From: Streptomyces spiroverticillatus
GTDB taxonomy: Bacteria; Actinomycetota; Actinomycetes; Streptomycetales; Streptomycetaceae
Assembly (NCBI GenBank): GCA_014650415.1
Contig: BMUX01000033.1
Coordinates: 1-49,202, forward strand
Direction of reading: 5' to 3'
Length of the DNA stretch: 49,202 nt
Positions 7,011 to 13,809 of this stretch are shown piece after piece. The translations under genes and the position numbers were made by a program. The notes beneath the pieces are model-generated. The model was given only the letters and a program-made list of their open reading frames with translations. It had not been told where the DNA came from and made no database searches. Within the stretch, counting starts at the first letter, position 1; every line of letters begins with the position of its first letter.

Positions 7011-8729
7011 ATGTCCGAGCACACCGCAGGGCGGGATGCCCTGCCCCCGCCGGTGTACGTGCGCGTCGCCCAGGAAGCCGCCGAGCTCGCCGTCGAGGCT
7101 GCCGACAGCGCGATGTTCGCCGCTTGCCGCGCCGCCGGCCGCACCGCCGCAATGCTGGAATCCCGCATGCACACCGCCCACCAGCACGCCTGCGACGCCC
7201 AGAAGTGGGCTCGGTGGGCCGCTTCCTGGCAGCAGGACGGTGTCACCGTGTTCACGCTCGCCAACTACGCGGCCCGGGCTGTGACGGCCGCCGTCCACGC
7301 CCAGCACGCCGCCCACGTCGAGATCACCGCCGAAGTCCTGCACACCCAGCTGGAGCGCCCGTTGACCGCTGCCGAGCGCGCCGAGAAGGACCGCGAGGCC
7401 CGCCGGGAGGAGGCCGAGGAGGAGGCGCGGGAGCGGGCGGCAACCGGCATGGATGCCGAGAACCGGCACACCGACTTGATGAACCGCTTCTACGCCGAGC
7501 ATCACGTGCCCCGACTCGGCTGGACCGCCGGACACGTGCGGGTGCTGGAGGCCGCCGGAAGCGGGCGCCTGTACTGGAAGGACCACACCGCCCGCCAGGC
7601 CCGCACCCACGGCATGTGGGAAGGCGGGCGCAGGATCAGCAGGGAACGCGTGAAAGCCCTTTTCGCCTCCCGGTTCCTGTGCTGGGCCGCTCCCCCCGCC
7701 GGCGGAGCGCGGGTTCTGGCTCTGACCCCCAGCGGGCGCACCGCCCTGGCCCTGGCACGCCTGTTCCCCCAGGGCCTGTTCCCAGACGATCAGACCGCCT
7801 ACCTGGCCCGCTACGCCCGGGCAGCCCGGCGGTGGATGACCAGCGACGACAAGAAGGACGCCGCACGCCGGCTGCCCCCACTGGGCCGCAGCGCCCTGCG
7901 CGCCTACCGGCCCCCGGTTACTCTCGCCGAACAGCAGGCCCGCGCCGAACAACAGGCAGCCGACCAGTGGGAGGACGAGGGCGGGTACTGCCCCGGCGTC
8001 CTCACCCCTCGCCCGGCGCCCGCCCCGCACGCCAGGACGACCCCGCCGACCGTGCGCACCGCTGCTGCTGACAGCCCGAAGGCGGAAGTCGCGGCAGAGA
8101 GCACAGCGCGGCCGCGGTTCCACCCCCAGGGACTGCGCGCCCGGCGCCAGCGCCAGAAAGCCGCCGCCCGCACCCTGACCACCCCCGTACAGCGTCCGCA
8201 GCGTGCTCTCACCACCGGGGAGCAGCACCGCGTGCAGCGCATGAAGCTGCTCAACCTCCAGGGAGCGCTGCTCATGGGCATCCTGGACCCCGTCCCCAAC
8301 CCCTCCCCCATGTCCGAGGAACAAGGGGCATGGGTACGCGAAAACGCCTGGCCGCACCACATGCTCAAGATCGAGGCCAAGTATCCGTTCGGGTTCGCCC
8401 GGTGGAGCATGTGCGAGCGCGGCACCTGCTGGAACTGCTGGACCAACCGATGCGACCTCTGTGTTCACCGCCAGCAAGACGGACCCACGGTCGACAACAA
8501 CACCGACTGGATCTACAGCACCACCGGCCACGTCATCGCCCAGTTCATCCCCCGCCCCAACAGCGAGCCGTGCGTGTGGTGGTGCCGCTGCGCCTGCGCC
8601 AAAACCGGCCCGACCCCCACCAAGTCCCGCGAGAGGCAGCCGGACCAAGGGCAGCCCTACGACAACGAGCCGGGTGCGGATACAGCCGGAGGTTACGCCT
8701 CCGACCGCAACCAGAAGGCACTGTTCTGA
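7011..8729 (+). CDS. Large hypothetical protein with winged-helix-like middle and Cys-rich C terminus, 572 aa
   Basis: ATG 7011 after GTGAGGAACC, the same start context as the gene at 6224. The first 150 residues are Ala/Glu-rich helices (coiled-coil tendency, runs such as EEAEEEARERAA). Residues about 165-255 look like a winged-helix or restriction-type small-domain pattern (VRVLEAAGSGRLYW ... VLALTPSGRTALALARL). Residues about 465-535 are Cys-rich (CERGTCWNCWTNRCDLCVH, then VWWCRCACAKTG), a likely zinc-binding region. No enzymatic motif recognised. It is the largest protein in the left part and may be a plasmid DNA-binding or phage-like structural accessory protein. Confidence 0.7.
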   Translation: MSEHTAGRDALPPPVYVRVAQEAAELAVEAADSAMFAACRAAGRTAAMLESRMHTAHQHACDAQKWARWAASWQQDGVTVFTLANYAARAVTAAVHAQHAAHVEITAEVLHTQLERPLTAAERAEKDREARREEAEEEARERAATGMDAENRHTDLMNRFYAEHHVPRLGWTAGHVRVLEAAGSGRLYWKDHTARQARTHGMWEGGRRISRERVKALFASRFLCWAAPPAGGARVLALTPSGRTALALARLFPQGLFPDDQTAYLARYARAARRWMTSDDKKDAARRLPPLGRSALRAYRPPVTLAEQQARAEQQAADQWEDEGGYCPGVLTPRPAPAPHARTTPPTVRTAAADSPKAEVAAESTARPRFHPQGLRARRQRQKAAARTLTTPVQRPQRALTTGEQHRVQRMKLLNLQGALLMGILDPVPNPSPMSEEQGAWVRENAWPHHMLKIEAKYPFGFARWSMCERGTCWNCWTNRCDLCVHRQQDGPTVDNNTDWIYSTTGHVIAQFIPRPNSEPCVWWCRCACAKTGPTPTKSRERQPDQGQPYDNEPGADTAGGYASDRNQKALF

Positions 8730-8763
8730 CCGGCGGCCGCCTCGGGCAAGGGCGGGCCGGCAG

Positions 8764-8793
8764 TTGACACCACCCCCCGCACGGGAGCATGCT
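8764..8793 (+). promoter_or_regulatory. Possible promoter for the structured leader at 8827
   Basis: TTGACA (8764-8769) is a perfect -35. The best -10 at an acceptable distance is CATGCT (8788-8793, 18-nt spacing), which is weak; an A-rich stretch follows at 8793-8800. Positioned about 30 nt upstream of the leader structure. Confidence 0.4.
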
Positions 8794-8826
8794 TAAAAAT
8801 GTCCCCTTGCGGGTGTGGAGCATGAT

Positions 8827-8911
8827 GATGGCCAGCAGAGGCACCCCGAGAGGTGTCGGCAGGGCGGCAACCCTGAGCGAGTATCTGCTGGCCATCGCGT
8901 CCAACCCACAG
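8827..8911 (+). ncRNA. Multi-helix structured leader carrying CGGNAA hairpin (copy 3)
   Basis: GATGGCCAGCAGA (8827-8839) is the exact reverse complement of 8884-8896, a 13-bp closing stem. Inside it sit two hairpins: GGCACC/GGTGTC (8840-8845 with 8852-8857, one G-U) and CAGGG-CGGCAA-CCCTG (8860-8875). The box CAACCCACAG (8902-8911) follows. The layout is a three-way junction in RNA, about 55 nt upstream of the ATG at 8965. It does not match any riboswitch class I know. Confidence 0.6.
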
Positions 8912-8964
8912 AGGAAGGAACGCCGCCAGTCTAAGCCCGCCGCTGCGCCCCGAAGGAACCCACC

Positions 8965-9666
8965 ATGGCCAAGCCCCCCCGACCCGCCGAGATCGTCGTC
9001 GCCGGCCGAGCCCTGGTGAACCGTGACTGGATGGCGGAGCGCTCCGGAGCCAGCAAGGTGACCGTCGGCCACTGGTACAAGCACCGCCTCGACGCCCCCG
9101 ACGAGGAGACCCGGTTCCCCGAGAAGGAGACCACCGTCGAGCGGGTCGACTACTACGACCGCGAGCAGTTCGAGCGCTTTCTTGACGCTCATCGGTCGAA
9201 GAAGAAGAAGGCGGTCCTGCCCACCGATCCCGCCCTGTACGAGGGCGACCCGGAGGAACGTATCGCGATCGGCGAGGCGGCCAAGCTGTTCCACTTCGCC
9301 AGCACGGCCGTCATCCGCAAGTACCTCGCGGACCACCCCGGCTACTTCCCCGAGCCCGTCGGCACCGAACTCATGCCCAGCGGGAAGGAAGCACGCGTCT
9401 TCCGCCGGGGCGACCTCCAGGACTTCGACAAGCGCCGCGACGGCGACAACATCGGAACCGGCGCACGCCAGACCCCCAACCCGCCACGTGGCGCCAACCC
9501 CGAGACCGCCCAGCGCGTAGCCGTCGCCACCGCCTTCCTGAACGAGATCGGCGGCTGGCGGCGCGGCGCCGCCGGCGAACTCGCCGCCCGCGAAGGCGGA
9601 CCCGCCTGGCAATGGGACCGCGCCGTGCGCACCGCCCGCACCCAGGCCGAGCAGAACACGCAGTAG
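8965..9666 (+). CDS. DNA-binding protein with two MerR/excisionase-like HTH domains, 233 aa
   Basis: ATG 8965 after GAAGGAAC. Residues 20-65 (DWMAERSGASKVTVGHWYKHR ... VDYYDREQFERFLDAH) have the order expected of a MerR/AlpA-type wing-helix reading head that ends in 'Y..E.FE.F'. A second copy of the same layout spans residues about 93-155 (RIAIGEAAKLFHFASTAVIR ... ARVFRRGDLQDFDKRR). The C terminus is Arg/Ala-rich with a possible extra helix. Duplicated excisionase-like heads suggest a sequence-specific plasmid regulator or an architectural protein. The long structured leader (8827-8911) may be the site of its own control. Specific target unknown. Confidence 0.7.
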   Translation: MAKPPRPAEIVVAGRALVNRDWMAERSGASKVTVGHWYKHRLDAPDEETRFPEKETTVERVDYYDREQFERFLDAHRSKKKKAVLPTDPALYEGDPEERIAIGEAAKLFHFASTAVIRKYLADHPGYFPEPVGTELMPSGKEARVFRRGDLQDFDKRRDGDNIGTGARQTPNPPRGANPETAQRVAVATAFLNEIGGWRRGAAGELAAREGGPAWQWDRAVRTARTQAEQNTQ

Positions 9667-9694
9667 ACCAGCCGGACCGTCCAGCAGGGCAACC

Positions 9695-9717
9695 CGCCCG
9701 CCCCCGTCGGGCAGGCG
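9695..9717 (+). terminator. Terminator-like hairpin after the HTH gene
   Basis: CGCC-C-GCCC (9695-9703) pairs with GGGC-A-GGCG (9709-9717) with one mismatch and a 5-nt loop, 28 nt after the stop at 9666. It marks the end of the left gene array. Confidence 0.5.
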
Positions 9718-10007
9718 CGAGCAGCGCCGCTGAATCCCTTGACCAGGTGTCTGATCTGCACGGTTCAGAGGTTCGGGATGGCTGGCTGCTTCTCTCCTGC
9801 CCCCTTGGTGGCGGTGCCCGTTCCGAGGTTCCGCCGGCCTTATCCGGTGGGCCGCGCCGTCCAGGAGTTCGTCGGCGTCGGTTCGTTCGACCGGCAGGAG
9901 CCGCAGGGCCGGGAGCATGGGCGCGCTCCTGGCGCTCGTGGCCGGTCCCCTGCCGAGGGTGCGTCGTGTGCTCCTGCCCTCAGTTTCGCCCGGTCGTTGA
10001 GCAGCGT

Positions 10008-10282
10008 ATGACGGGTGACGGACCCCTGGACGTACGGCTCCTGGCACGCGGCGTGGGGCGGATGCCGGGGGCCTGCTGATCTCTCTCGGCACCCTTGATG
10101 CGACCTGTGAGCAGCTGCTCGCCGCCCGCCCGGGATGCGTTCGGCGCGCTGCACGATCACGTCGCCCGGGAGGGGGGATCCGCTCGACTGAGCCTGAGCC
10201 CCCGGCCGAACCGCAGTGCGCCTGGTCTCTGTTGCTGCTGGAAGGGAAGCAGCTGCTGATCCGCCACCCGCGGACCGCCTGA
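10008..10282 (+). pseudogene. Possible frameshifted remnant of a small gene
   Basis: The frame starting at 10073 reads LLISLGTLDATCEQLLAARP, then the plausible continuation (RDAFGALHDHVAREGG, from 10131) is in another frame, and the original frame resumes from about 10187 as TEPEPPAEPQCAWSLLLLEG and runs to TGA at 10280-10282. Good codon use in each piece and a natural C terminus suggest a single gene damaged by compensating indels. The start (ATG 10008 or GTG 10015) is a guess. No family recognised. Confidence 0.3.
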
Positions 10283-10357
10283 TGGCAACTGCCGATCACG
10301 CGACGGGCGTTCGGGCTCGCACTGCGCCCTGATCGTGGAGGGCGGGGAGGAAGGGGC

Positions 10358-10450
10358 GAGCCAACCGGGCAGCCAACCACAGCGCGATCTGAGAATCGTG
10401 TCGTTCTCGTAATCGGGAACAACCGCTGGTGGTTGGCCCACCAGTTGGTC
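10358..10450. repeat. CCAACC/GGTTGG inverted repeat cluster (replication side)
   Basis: GAGCCAACC (10358-10366) and AGCCAACCAC (10371-10380) face GGTGGTTGGCCCACCAGTTGG (10428-10448; interpreted as two inverted half sites). The segment TGGTTGGC(C/T)CACCAGTTGG recurs with one difference at 21595-21612 in front of the transfer operon, where many more copies lie. Likely binding sites of one shared regulator or partition protein. Confidence 0.6.
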
Positions 10451-10507
10451 GCGGAGGGTTCCTTGGGAGCACTCACCACCCCCGCTGCGCCCCTTGGAAG
10501 TGCTCCC

Positions 10508-10846
10508 GTGCCCGTCAACCCCGTCCGCCGCCCGGTCGTCCGCCCCTTCACCCCCCGCCGGAGCGTGCGCTGCGGCGCCGCCCCGCACCCTGCCTGCGCC
10601 TCCCGCACATTCCTGCCGGACCGCGCCTCCCTTCCAGCGGGGACGACCCGCGCCCAACGAAGGGACGGGGGTCACGGACCCGCACACGGTCACGTACGGG
10701 CGGGGACCACCTGCACCACCCACCCCGCTCAGCCACGCTGCCAGCCTTTCACCCCGCCCGCCCCGTGCGGCCCGCCACGGGGCCAGGAGCCCGCAGCGGG
10801 ATCCCCGCCCGGCCCCGGCCCCCGCGCGCCGTTCTTTAAGAGATAG
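10508..10846 (+). CDS. Doubtful small Pro/Arg-rich reading frame, 112 aa
   Basis: GTG 10508 is placed after TTGGAAGTGCTCCC, a context very like that of the transfer gene at 21667 (CTGGAGTGCTC), and both follow the same repeat block. The first 30 or so codons have strong G/C third positions (PVNPVRRPVVRPF ...), but codon quality falls off later and the composition is Pro/Arg/Gly, as in shadow frames. No domain is recognised. It may be a truncated or degenerate gene downstream of a duplicated promoter-operator, or not a gene. Confidence 0.25.
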   Translation: MPVNPVRRPVVRPFTPRRSVRCGAAPHPACASRTFLPDRASLPAGTTRAQRRDGGHGPAHGHVRAGTTCTTHPAQPRCQPFTPPAPCGPPRGQEPAAGSPPGPGPRAPFFKR

Positions 10847-10883
10847 CGGCACCGCTCTGACCTGCACGTTCGCGGGCGTTTTC

Positions 10884-10898
10884 TTCACCCAGGGTGAA
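10884..10898. promoter_or_regulatory. Operator-like palindrome TTCACCC-A-GGGTGAA
   Basis: A perfect 7+1+7 palindrome 152 nt upstream of the RepL-like start at 11050, embedded in an AT-richer stretch (TTTTC ... AATAAAAC). Candidate binding site of a dimeric winged-helix protein such as those encoded immediately downstream. Confidence 0.5.
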
Positions 10899-10920
10899 TA
10901 AAACAAGGTCCGCCGCTCCG

Positions 10921-11013
10921 GAGTTTTATGCGCTCTGGCTGAAGAAAACTCTGCCGACAAGGCCCAACGACGCCGGGCGCAGAAAACTCGCCGAAAGATA
11001 GCCACGACGCTAT
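10921..11013. repeat. Short iteron-like repeats GAAAACTC(T)GCCGA
   Basis: GAAAACTCTGCCGA (10944-10957) and GAAAACTCGCCGA (10982-10994) are direct repeats 38 bp apart; GAGTTTTA (10921-10928) is an inverted, partial copy. An inverted repeat ATAGC/GCTAT (10998-11002 with 11009-11013) is next to the alternative ATG at 11017. Few copies, so the iteron reading is tentative. Confidence 0.4.
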
Positions 11014-11049
11014 GCGATGCGTCGCAGTCCATGGAAAGAGCAGGTCACT

Positions 11050-11583
11050 GTGGCCCAGCCTGCACCCGCGTACGCCTCCTCCCCAGCCCGGGAGGGATCT
11101 GCCTCCGCCGACTCTTCGGCCGGGGCCAGGCTGTTGGGAACGCTAGAGCGGATCAGCCGCCAGGGCGGCAGCGTGCTGTACTCCCCGCAGCCCAAGCCCT
11201 ACCACTTCACCGGCGCCCGCCACCTCAACCTCTCGCAGGAACTCCAATCACAGCTGTGGCGGTTCCGTCTCACCGCCACCGCCCGCGACGTCCTGGACCA
11301 CCTGACCGTCACTCATGACGAGGACGGCACCGTGACCGTCACCCAGACCGCGCTGGCCGCCTACTTCGGGTGCAGCCAGACCAAGGTCCAGCGGGCACTG
11401 CGCCAGCTCGCCCGCCACCACTTCGTATGGAAGGTCCGCAACGGCCGCTACCAGCTCAACCCCCTCTACGCCTACCGCTTCTCCAGCCGCAAGCACGCCG
11501 CCCTCCTGGCCCGCCTCGGCGAGACAACCCTGACGACCCACCGCATCGTCATCCCCCTTCCCGGAAGTAAGGACGCAAGATGA
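11050..11583 (+). CDS. RepL-like winged-helix protein (putative plasmid replication or maintenance), 177 aa
   Basis: A winged-helix core runs from about residue 68 to 145: LTATARDVLDHL, then VTQTALAAYFGCSQTKVQRALRQLARHHFVWKV as the HTH, and RYQLNPLYAYRF. The ending '(Y)xLNPxYAYR' is characteristic of RepL-type plasmid replication proteins, although MarR-type regulators share the fold. GTG 11050 is preferred because AGG lies 5 nt upstream; ATG 11017 would add 11 residues but lacks a ribosome-binding site. It overlaps the next gene by 4 nt (ATGA), so the two are translationally coupled. The repeat-bearing non-coding DNA directly upstream fits an origin or autoregulatory operator. Confidence 0.65.
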   Translation: MAQPAPAYASSPAREGSASADSSAGARLLGTLERISRQGGSVLYSPQPKPYHFTGARHLNLSQELQSQLWRFRLTATARDVLDHLTVTHDEDGTVTVTQTALAAYFGCSQTKVQRALRQLARHHFVWKVRNGRYQLNPLYAYRFSSRKHAALLARLGETTLTTHRIVIPLPGSKDAR

Positions 11584-12038
11584 ACGTGCCGCTGGCCGGC
11601 TTCCACAACCCCGCCGCCTGGGAACAGCTCCCCAACGCACGGCTCTCGCCCACCGCACGGGATATCTTCGACGTCCTCCAGGGCCGCCAGGAACCCCGCG
11701 GCCACGTACGCATCACGCAGAACGAGCTCGCCACCCGGCTCAACACCACACAGAGCGCCATCTCCCGGGCGATGAGCGAGCTGCGCGACACCGGCCTCAT
11801 CCACGCCCGCACCCGCCACGGCCAGATCCTCATCCACCCGCTGTACGCCGGATACGAGTCCCTGGCGCACATGGTCAACCACATCCAGGACCCCGACACC
11901 CACCTCTGGCCGCTCGCCTTCCCCGCCAGCGACATCCGCCCGCCCCGCCGCTGCGATCCTCACCCCACCCCCGACGGAGACGGCGGCGAACCCGCCCCCA
12001 CGCCCGCCCCGCGTCCCCATCTGCACCTCGCAGGCTGA
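11580..12038 (+). CDS. Second RepL-like winged-helix protein, 152 aa
   Basis: Coupled to the previous gene by an ATGA overlap and clearly related to it: LSPTARDIFDVLQ, then ITQNELATRLNTTQSAISRAMSELRDTGLIHARTRHG (HTH and wing) and ILIHPLYAGYES correspond block by block to the upstream protein. The N terminus is shorter and the C terminus is a Pro-rich tail (about residues 118-152). Two related winged-helix proteins made in fixed ratio could form a heterodimeric initiator or repressor. Which of the two, if either, opens the origin cannot be told from sequence. Confidence 0.65.
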   Translation: MNVPLAGFHNPAAWEQLPNARLSPTARDIFDVLQGRQEPRGHVRITQNELATRLNTTQSAISRAMSELRDTGLIHARTRHGQILIHPLYAGYESLAHMVNHIQDPDTHLWPLAFPASDIRPPRRCDPHPTPDGDGGEPAPTPAPRPHLHLAG

Positions 12039-12051
12039 TGCTGGGAATGGG

Positions 12052-12079
12052 TTTACCGGAGGCCGTACTTCACTACACT
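12052..12079 (+). promoter_or_regulatory. Likely promoter for the P-loop kinase gene
   Basis: TTTACC (12052-12057) and TACACT (12074-12079) are 16 nt apart, in the 77-nt gap before GTG 12116. Reasonable match to the vegetative consensus. Confidence 0.5.
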
Positions 12080-12115
12080 CGCGCCGTCAGCTCCAGTTCG
12101 GCGTGAGGCCTGTAC

Positions 12116-12712
12116 GTGAACCATCACCCTCGTCTTCTGCTGATCGGCGGAGGGGCCGGGTCCGGGAAGACCTCGCTGGCCCGCGCCGTGTCCCAGCAGC
12201 TGCCCGGTACGGGACTGGTCCACCTGGACCTCTGCTACCACCAGGACCCCGCACGGGCACCCAGCGTCCCCCGGCTGGACGGACACCCGGGGCGAGTCGT
12301 GGACTTCAGTGACCCGCTGGCCCTGGACTTCGACCGCATCGAGGCAGCCCTTGCCGAGCATGCAGACGCAAGCACGTTGCTGACGATTGCCGAGGGCATC
12401 TTCGCCCTGACCCTGAAACAACTCGCCGCCCGCGCGTCGTGGACGGTGTTCGTCGACACCCCCGCGGACCTGAGAGTGGTCCGCAAGACGATGCGCAAAC
12501 TCACCGAAGGCAAGGACCCCCTGCCAGGCCTGCGCGGGTATGCCCACACCGCACACGCCTTCGAACGCTACGTGGCGCCAACCCGACAGGCGGCCAGCCT
12601 GGTCCTGGACGGCACCCTGCCCACCCAGGACCAGGCCGCCGCGCTCATCAAGCACCTGAATCTGTCATTGGCTTCGCTAACTTCCAGAGACGGCATGCCT
12701 GGGCCGACTTGA
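12116..12712 (+). CDS. P-loop NTPase, uridine kinase/AAA-type small kinase-like, 198 aa
   Basis: Residues 6-20 (RLLLIGGGAGSGKTS) are a textbook Walker A preceded by a hydrophobic strand. The next blocks, LVHLDLCYHQDP (about 39-50) with an Asp-containing strand, and FVDTPADLRVVRKTMRKL (about 116-133) with basic lid-like residues, resemble the uridine kinase/phosphoribulokinase group of nucleoside and small-molecule kinases. Substrate cannot be assigned. GTG 12116 is used; no good Shine-Dalgarno is present, and a promoter 37 nt upstream implies a short leader. It stands alone between the rep-like pair and the lasso cluster and shows no clear link to either. Confidence 0.7.
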   Translation: MNHHPRLLLIGGGAGSGKTSLARAVSQQLPGTGLVHLDLCYHQDPARAPSVPRLDGHPGRVVDFSDPLALDFDRIEAALAEHADASTLLTIAEGIFALTLKQLAARASWTVFVDTPADLRVVRKTMRKLTEGKDPLPGLRGYAHTAHAFERYVAPTRQAASLVLDGTLPTQDQAAALIKHLNLSLASLTSRDGMPGPT

Positions 12713-13019
12713 TGCAGCCTGGCCGAGGGCCCGGCTCTGGTGTCCCCACTGGTGAGGGCCGGAGACCTCAACTCCCAGCGTCCGCGCCGCTTCCTGCTGC
12801 GCGGCCGTGAGCCGCTGTTCGACGAGAGGGTCGGTTGGGGGCGAGTACACCCAGGACCTCACGCAGGACGGGCGCTGGCACCGGTTCAGGGTTCGGGGCG
12901 GAAACGGCGGCCTCCCAGTGTGCCTGAGTCGTCGGCTGACCGGTGCTGCACGCTTCCACCGAACTGCCCCTTGAAGAGGGAGACTTGGTATCACGTTGAC
13001 GCCGATGTGGGGTGGGGTC
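12713..13019. other. 307-bp intergenic stretch
   Basis: No gene or clear promoter seen. The longest suggestive piece is a short frame ending at about 12976 (EYTQDLTQDGRWHRFRV), too short to call. It presumably contains the promoter of the XRE-type regulator. Confidence 0.4.
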
Positions 13020-13793
13020 GTGACGGTGGAGGAAGGCAGGGGTTCCGGGCTCAAGAGGGCTCGGGTCGCATTGAACATGACGCTGGAGGAGGCCGCCGAC
13101 GCGCTCAACGCGATCACGGGGCTGGCAGCGGACGCCAGCTTGGTCAGCGCGTGGGAGTCCGGACGCAAGCGGACGGGAAAGCGGAACCGGGCCGGGCTGT
13201 GCACCCTGTACCGGGAGCGGCCGGAGGTGCTGTTCGCCCACCAGGACGGTGCTGCCACCAGCGCCCTGGAGGTGGCCGGCACCACCGAGGTCGTCAAGCT
13301 CCTGACCCGGTGGACCGATCTCATCGAGGCGATGGTCGAGGTCGTGGCGGGGGCGCGGGAGCAGCTCGTGGTGACCGGCAGCCGGTCGCGGGAGAAGGCG
13401 TATCTGGCGGCGATCGAGACGGCCGTGGCGCAGCAGCCGGATCTCGTCCATTACCGGGTGCTGTACGGGCCGCCCCGTCACCACGAGCTCGTCGGCCACC
13501 TGGCCCGGCTGTTGGATCTGCGCGATCCTGCCGCCCGCCATCACGGGGTCAAGACGCTCCACATAGGCATGGTGGAACGCCAGGAGGCGTTGGAGCGGTT
13601 CTTCGTCGCGTCGGAGACCCAGGCAGTCGTCCCCCTGCCGTCTTTCCACGGCGCCGAGGGTTTCGACTGCGGGATCCTGTTGAACCGGGAGGCGGCGGTG
13701 GGGCTGGTCCACCATGGGCGGGAGGCGTGTGCGTCCGCACGCCCCGTGGAGACGATCGAGGCCGTCCGGGCTCTTCCGGTGCGGCACAACTGA
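13020..13793 (+). CDS. XRE-family HTH regulator with C-terminal PLD-like sensor domain, 257 aa
   Basis: Residues 11-60 form a Cro/CI-type HTH (LKRARVALNMTLEEAADALN ... SLVSAWESGRKR). The remaining 170 residues read as an effector or sensor domain (VEVVAGAREQLVVTGSRSRE, later HHGVKTLHIGMVERQEALER and PSFHGAEGFDCGILL), resembling the phospholipase D-like C-terminal domains seen on some actinobacterial regulators; this part is tentative. GTG 13020 has GGGGTGGGG upstream; in-frame ATGs at 12996 and 13005 are alternatives. It is 16 nt upstream of the M20 gene and transcribed toward the lasso genes, so it is the probable cluster regulator. Confidence 0.75.
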   Translation: MTVEEGRGSGLKRARVALNMTLEEAADALNAITGLAADASLVSAWESGRKRTGKRNRAGLCTLYRERPEVLFAHQDGAATSALEVAGTTEVVKLLTRWTDLIEAMVEVVAGAREQLVVTGSRSREKAYLAAIETAVAQQPDLVHYRVLYGPPRHHELVGHLARLLDLRDPAARHHGVKTLHIGMVERQEALERFFVASETQAVVPLPSFHGAEGFDCGILLNREAAVGLVHHGREACASARPVETIEAVRALPVRHN

Positions 13794-13809
13794 TGGGGTG
13801 GGGAGAAGC

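Larger units (their letters stand above)
9718..11049. other. 1.33-kb stretch without a convincing intact gene; candidate replication/control region
   Basis: No reading frame here has convincing Streptomyces coding statistics over its whole length. It holds a probably decayed gene (10008-10282), CCAACC/GGTTGG repeats (10358-10450), a doubtful small frame (10508-10846), and an AT-richer block (about 10830-11015) with a 15-bp palindrome and repeated GAAAACTC units directly before the RepL-like genes. Position and content are those expected of a plasmid origin or its regulatory region; this is inference. Confidence 0.45.

Noticed and set aside
8827..8911. Hammerhead ribozyme or known riboswitch in the structured leader
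   Set aside because: The hammerhead core (CUGANGA and GAAA at fixed distance) is absent, and I see no match to the aptamer cores I know; left as an unnamed structured leader.
8545..10608. 687-aa minus-strand frame
   Set aside because: It spans the end of one + strand gene, the HTH gene and the non-coding stretch; Arg/Ser/Pro-rich composition and no ribosome-binding site mark it as a shadow.
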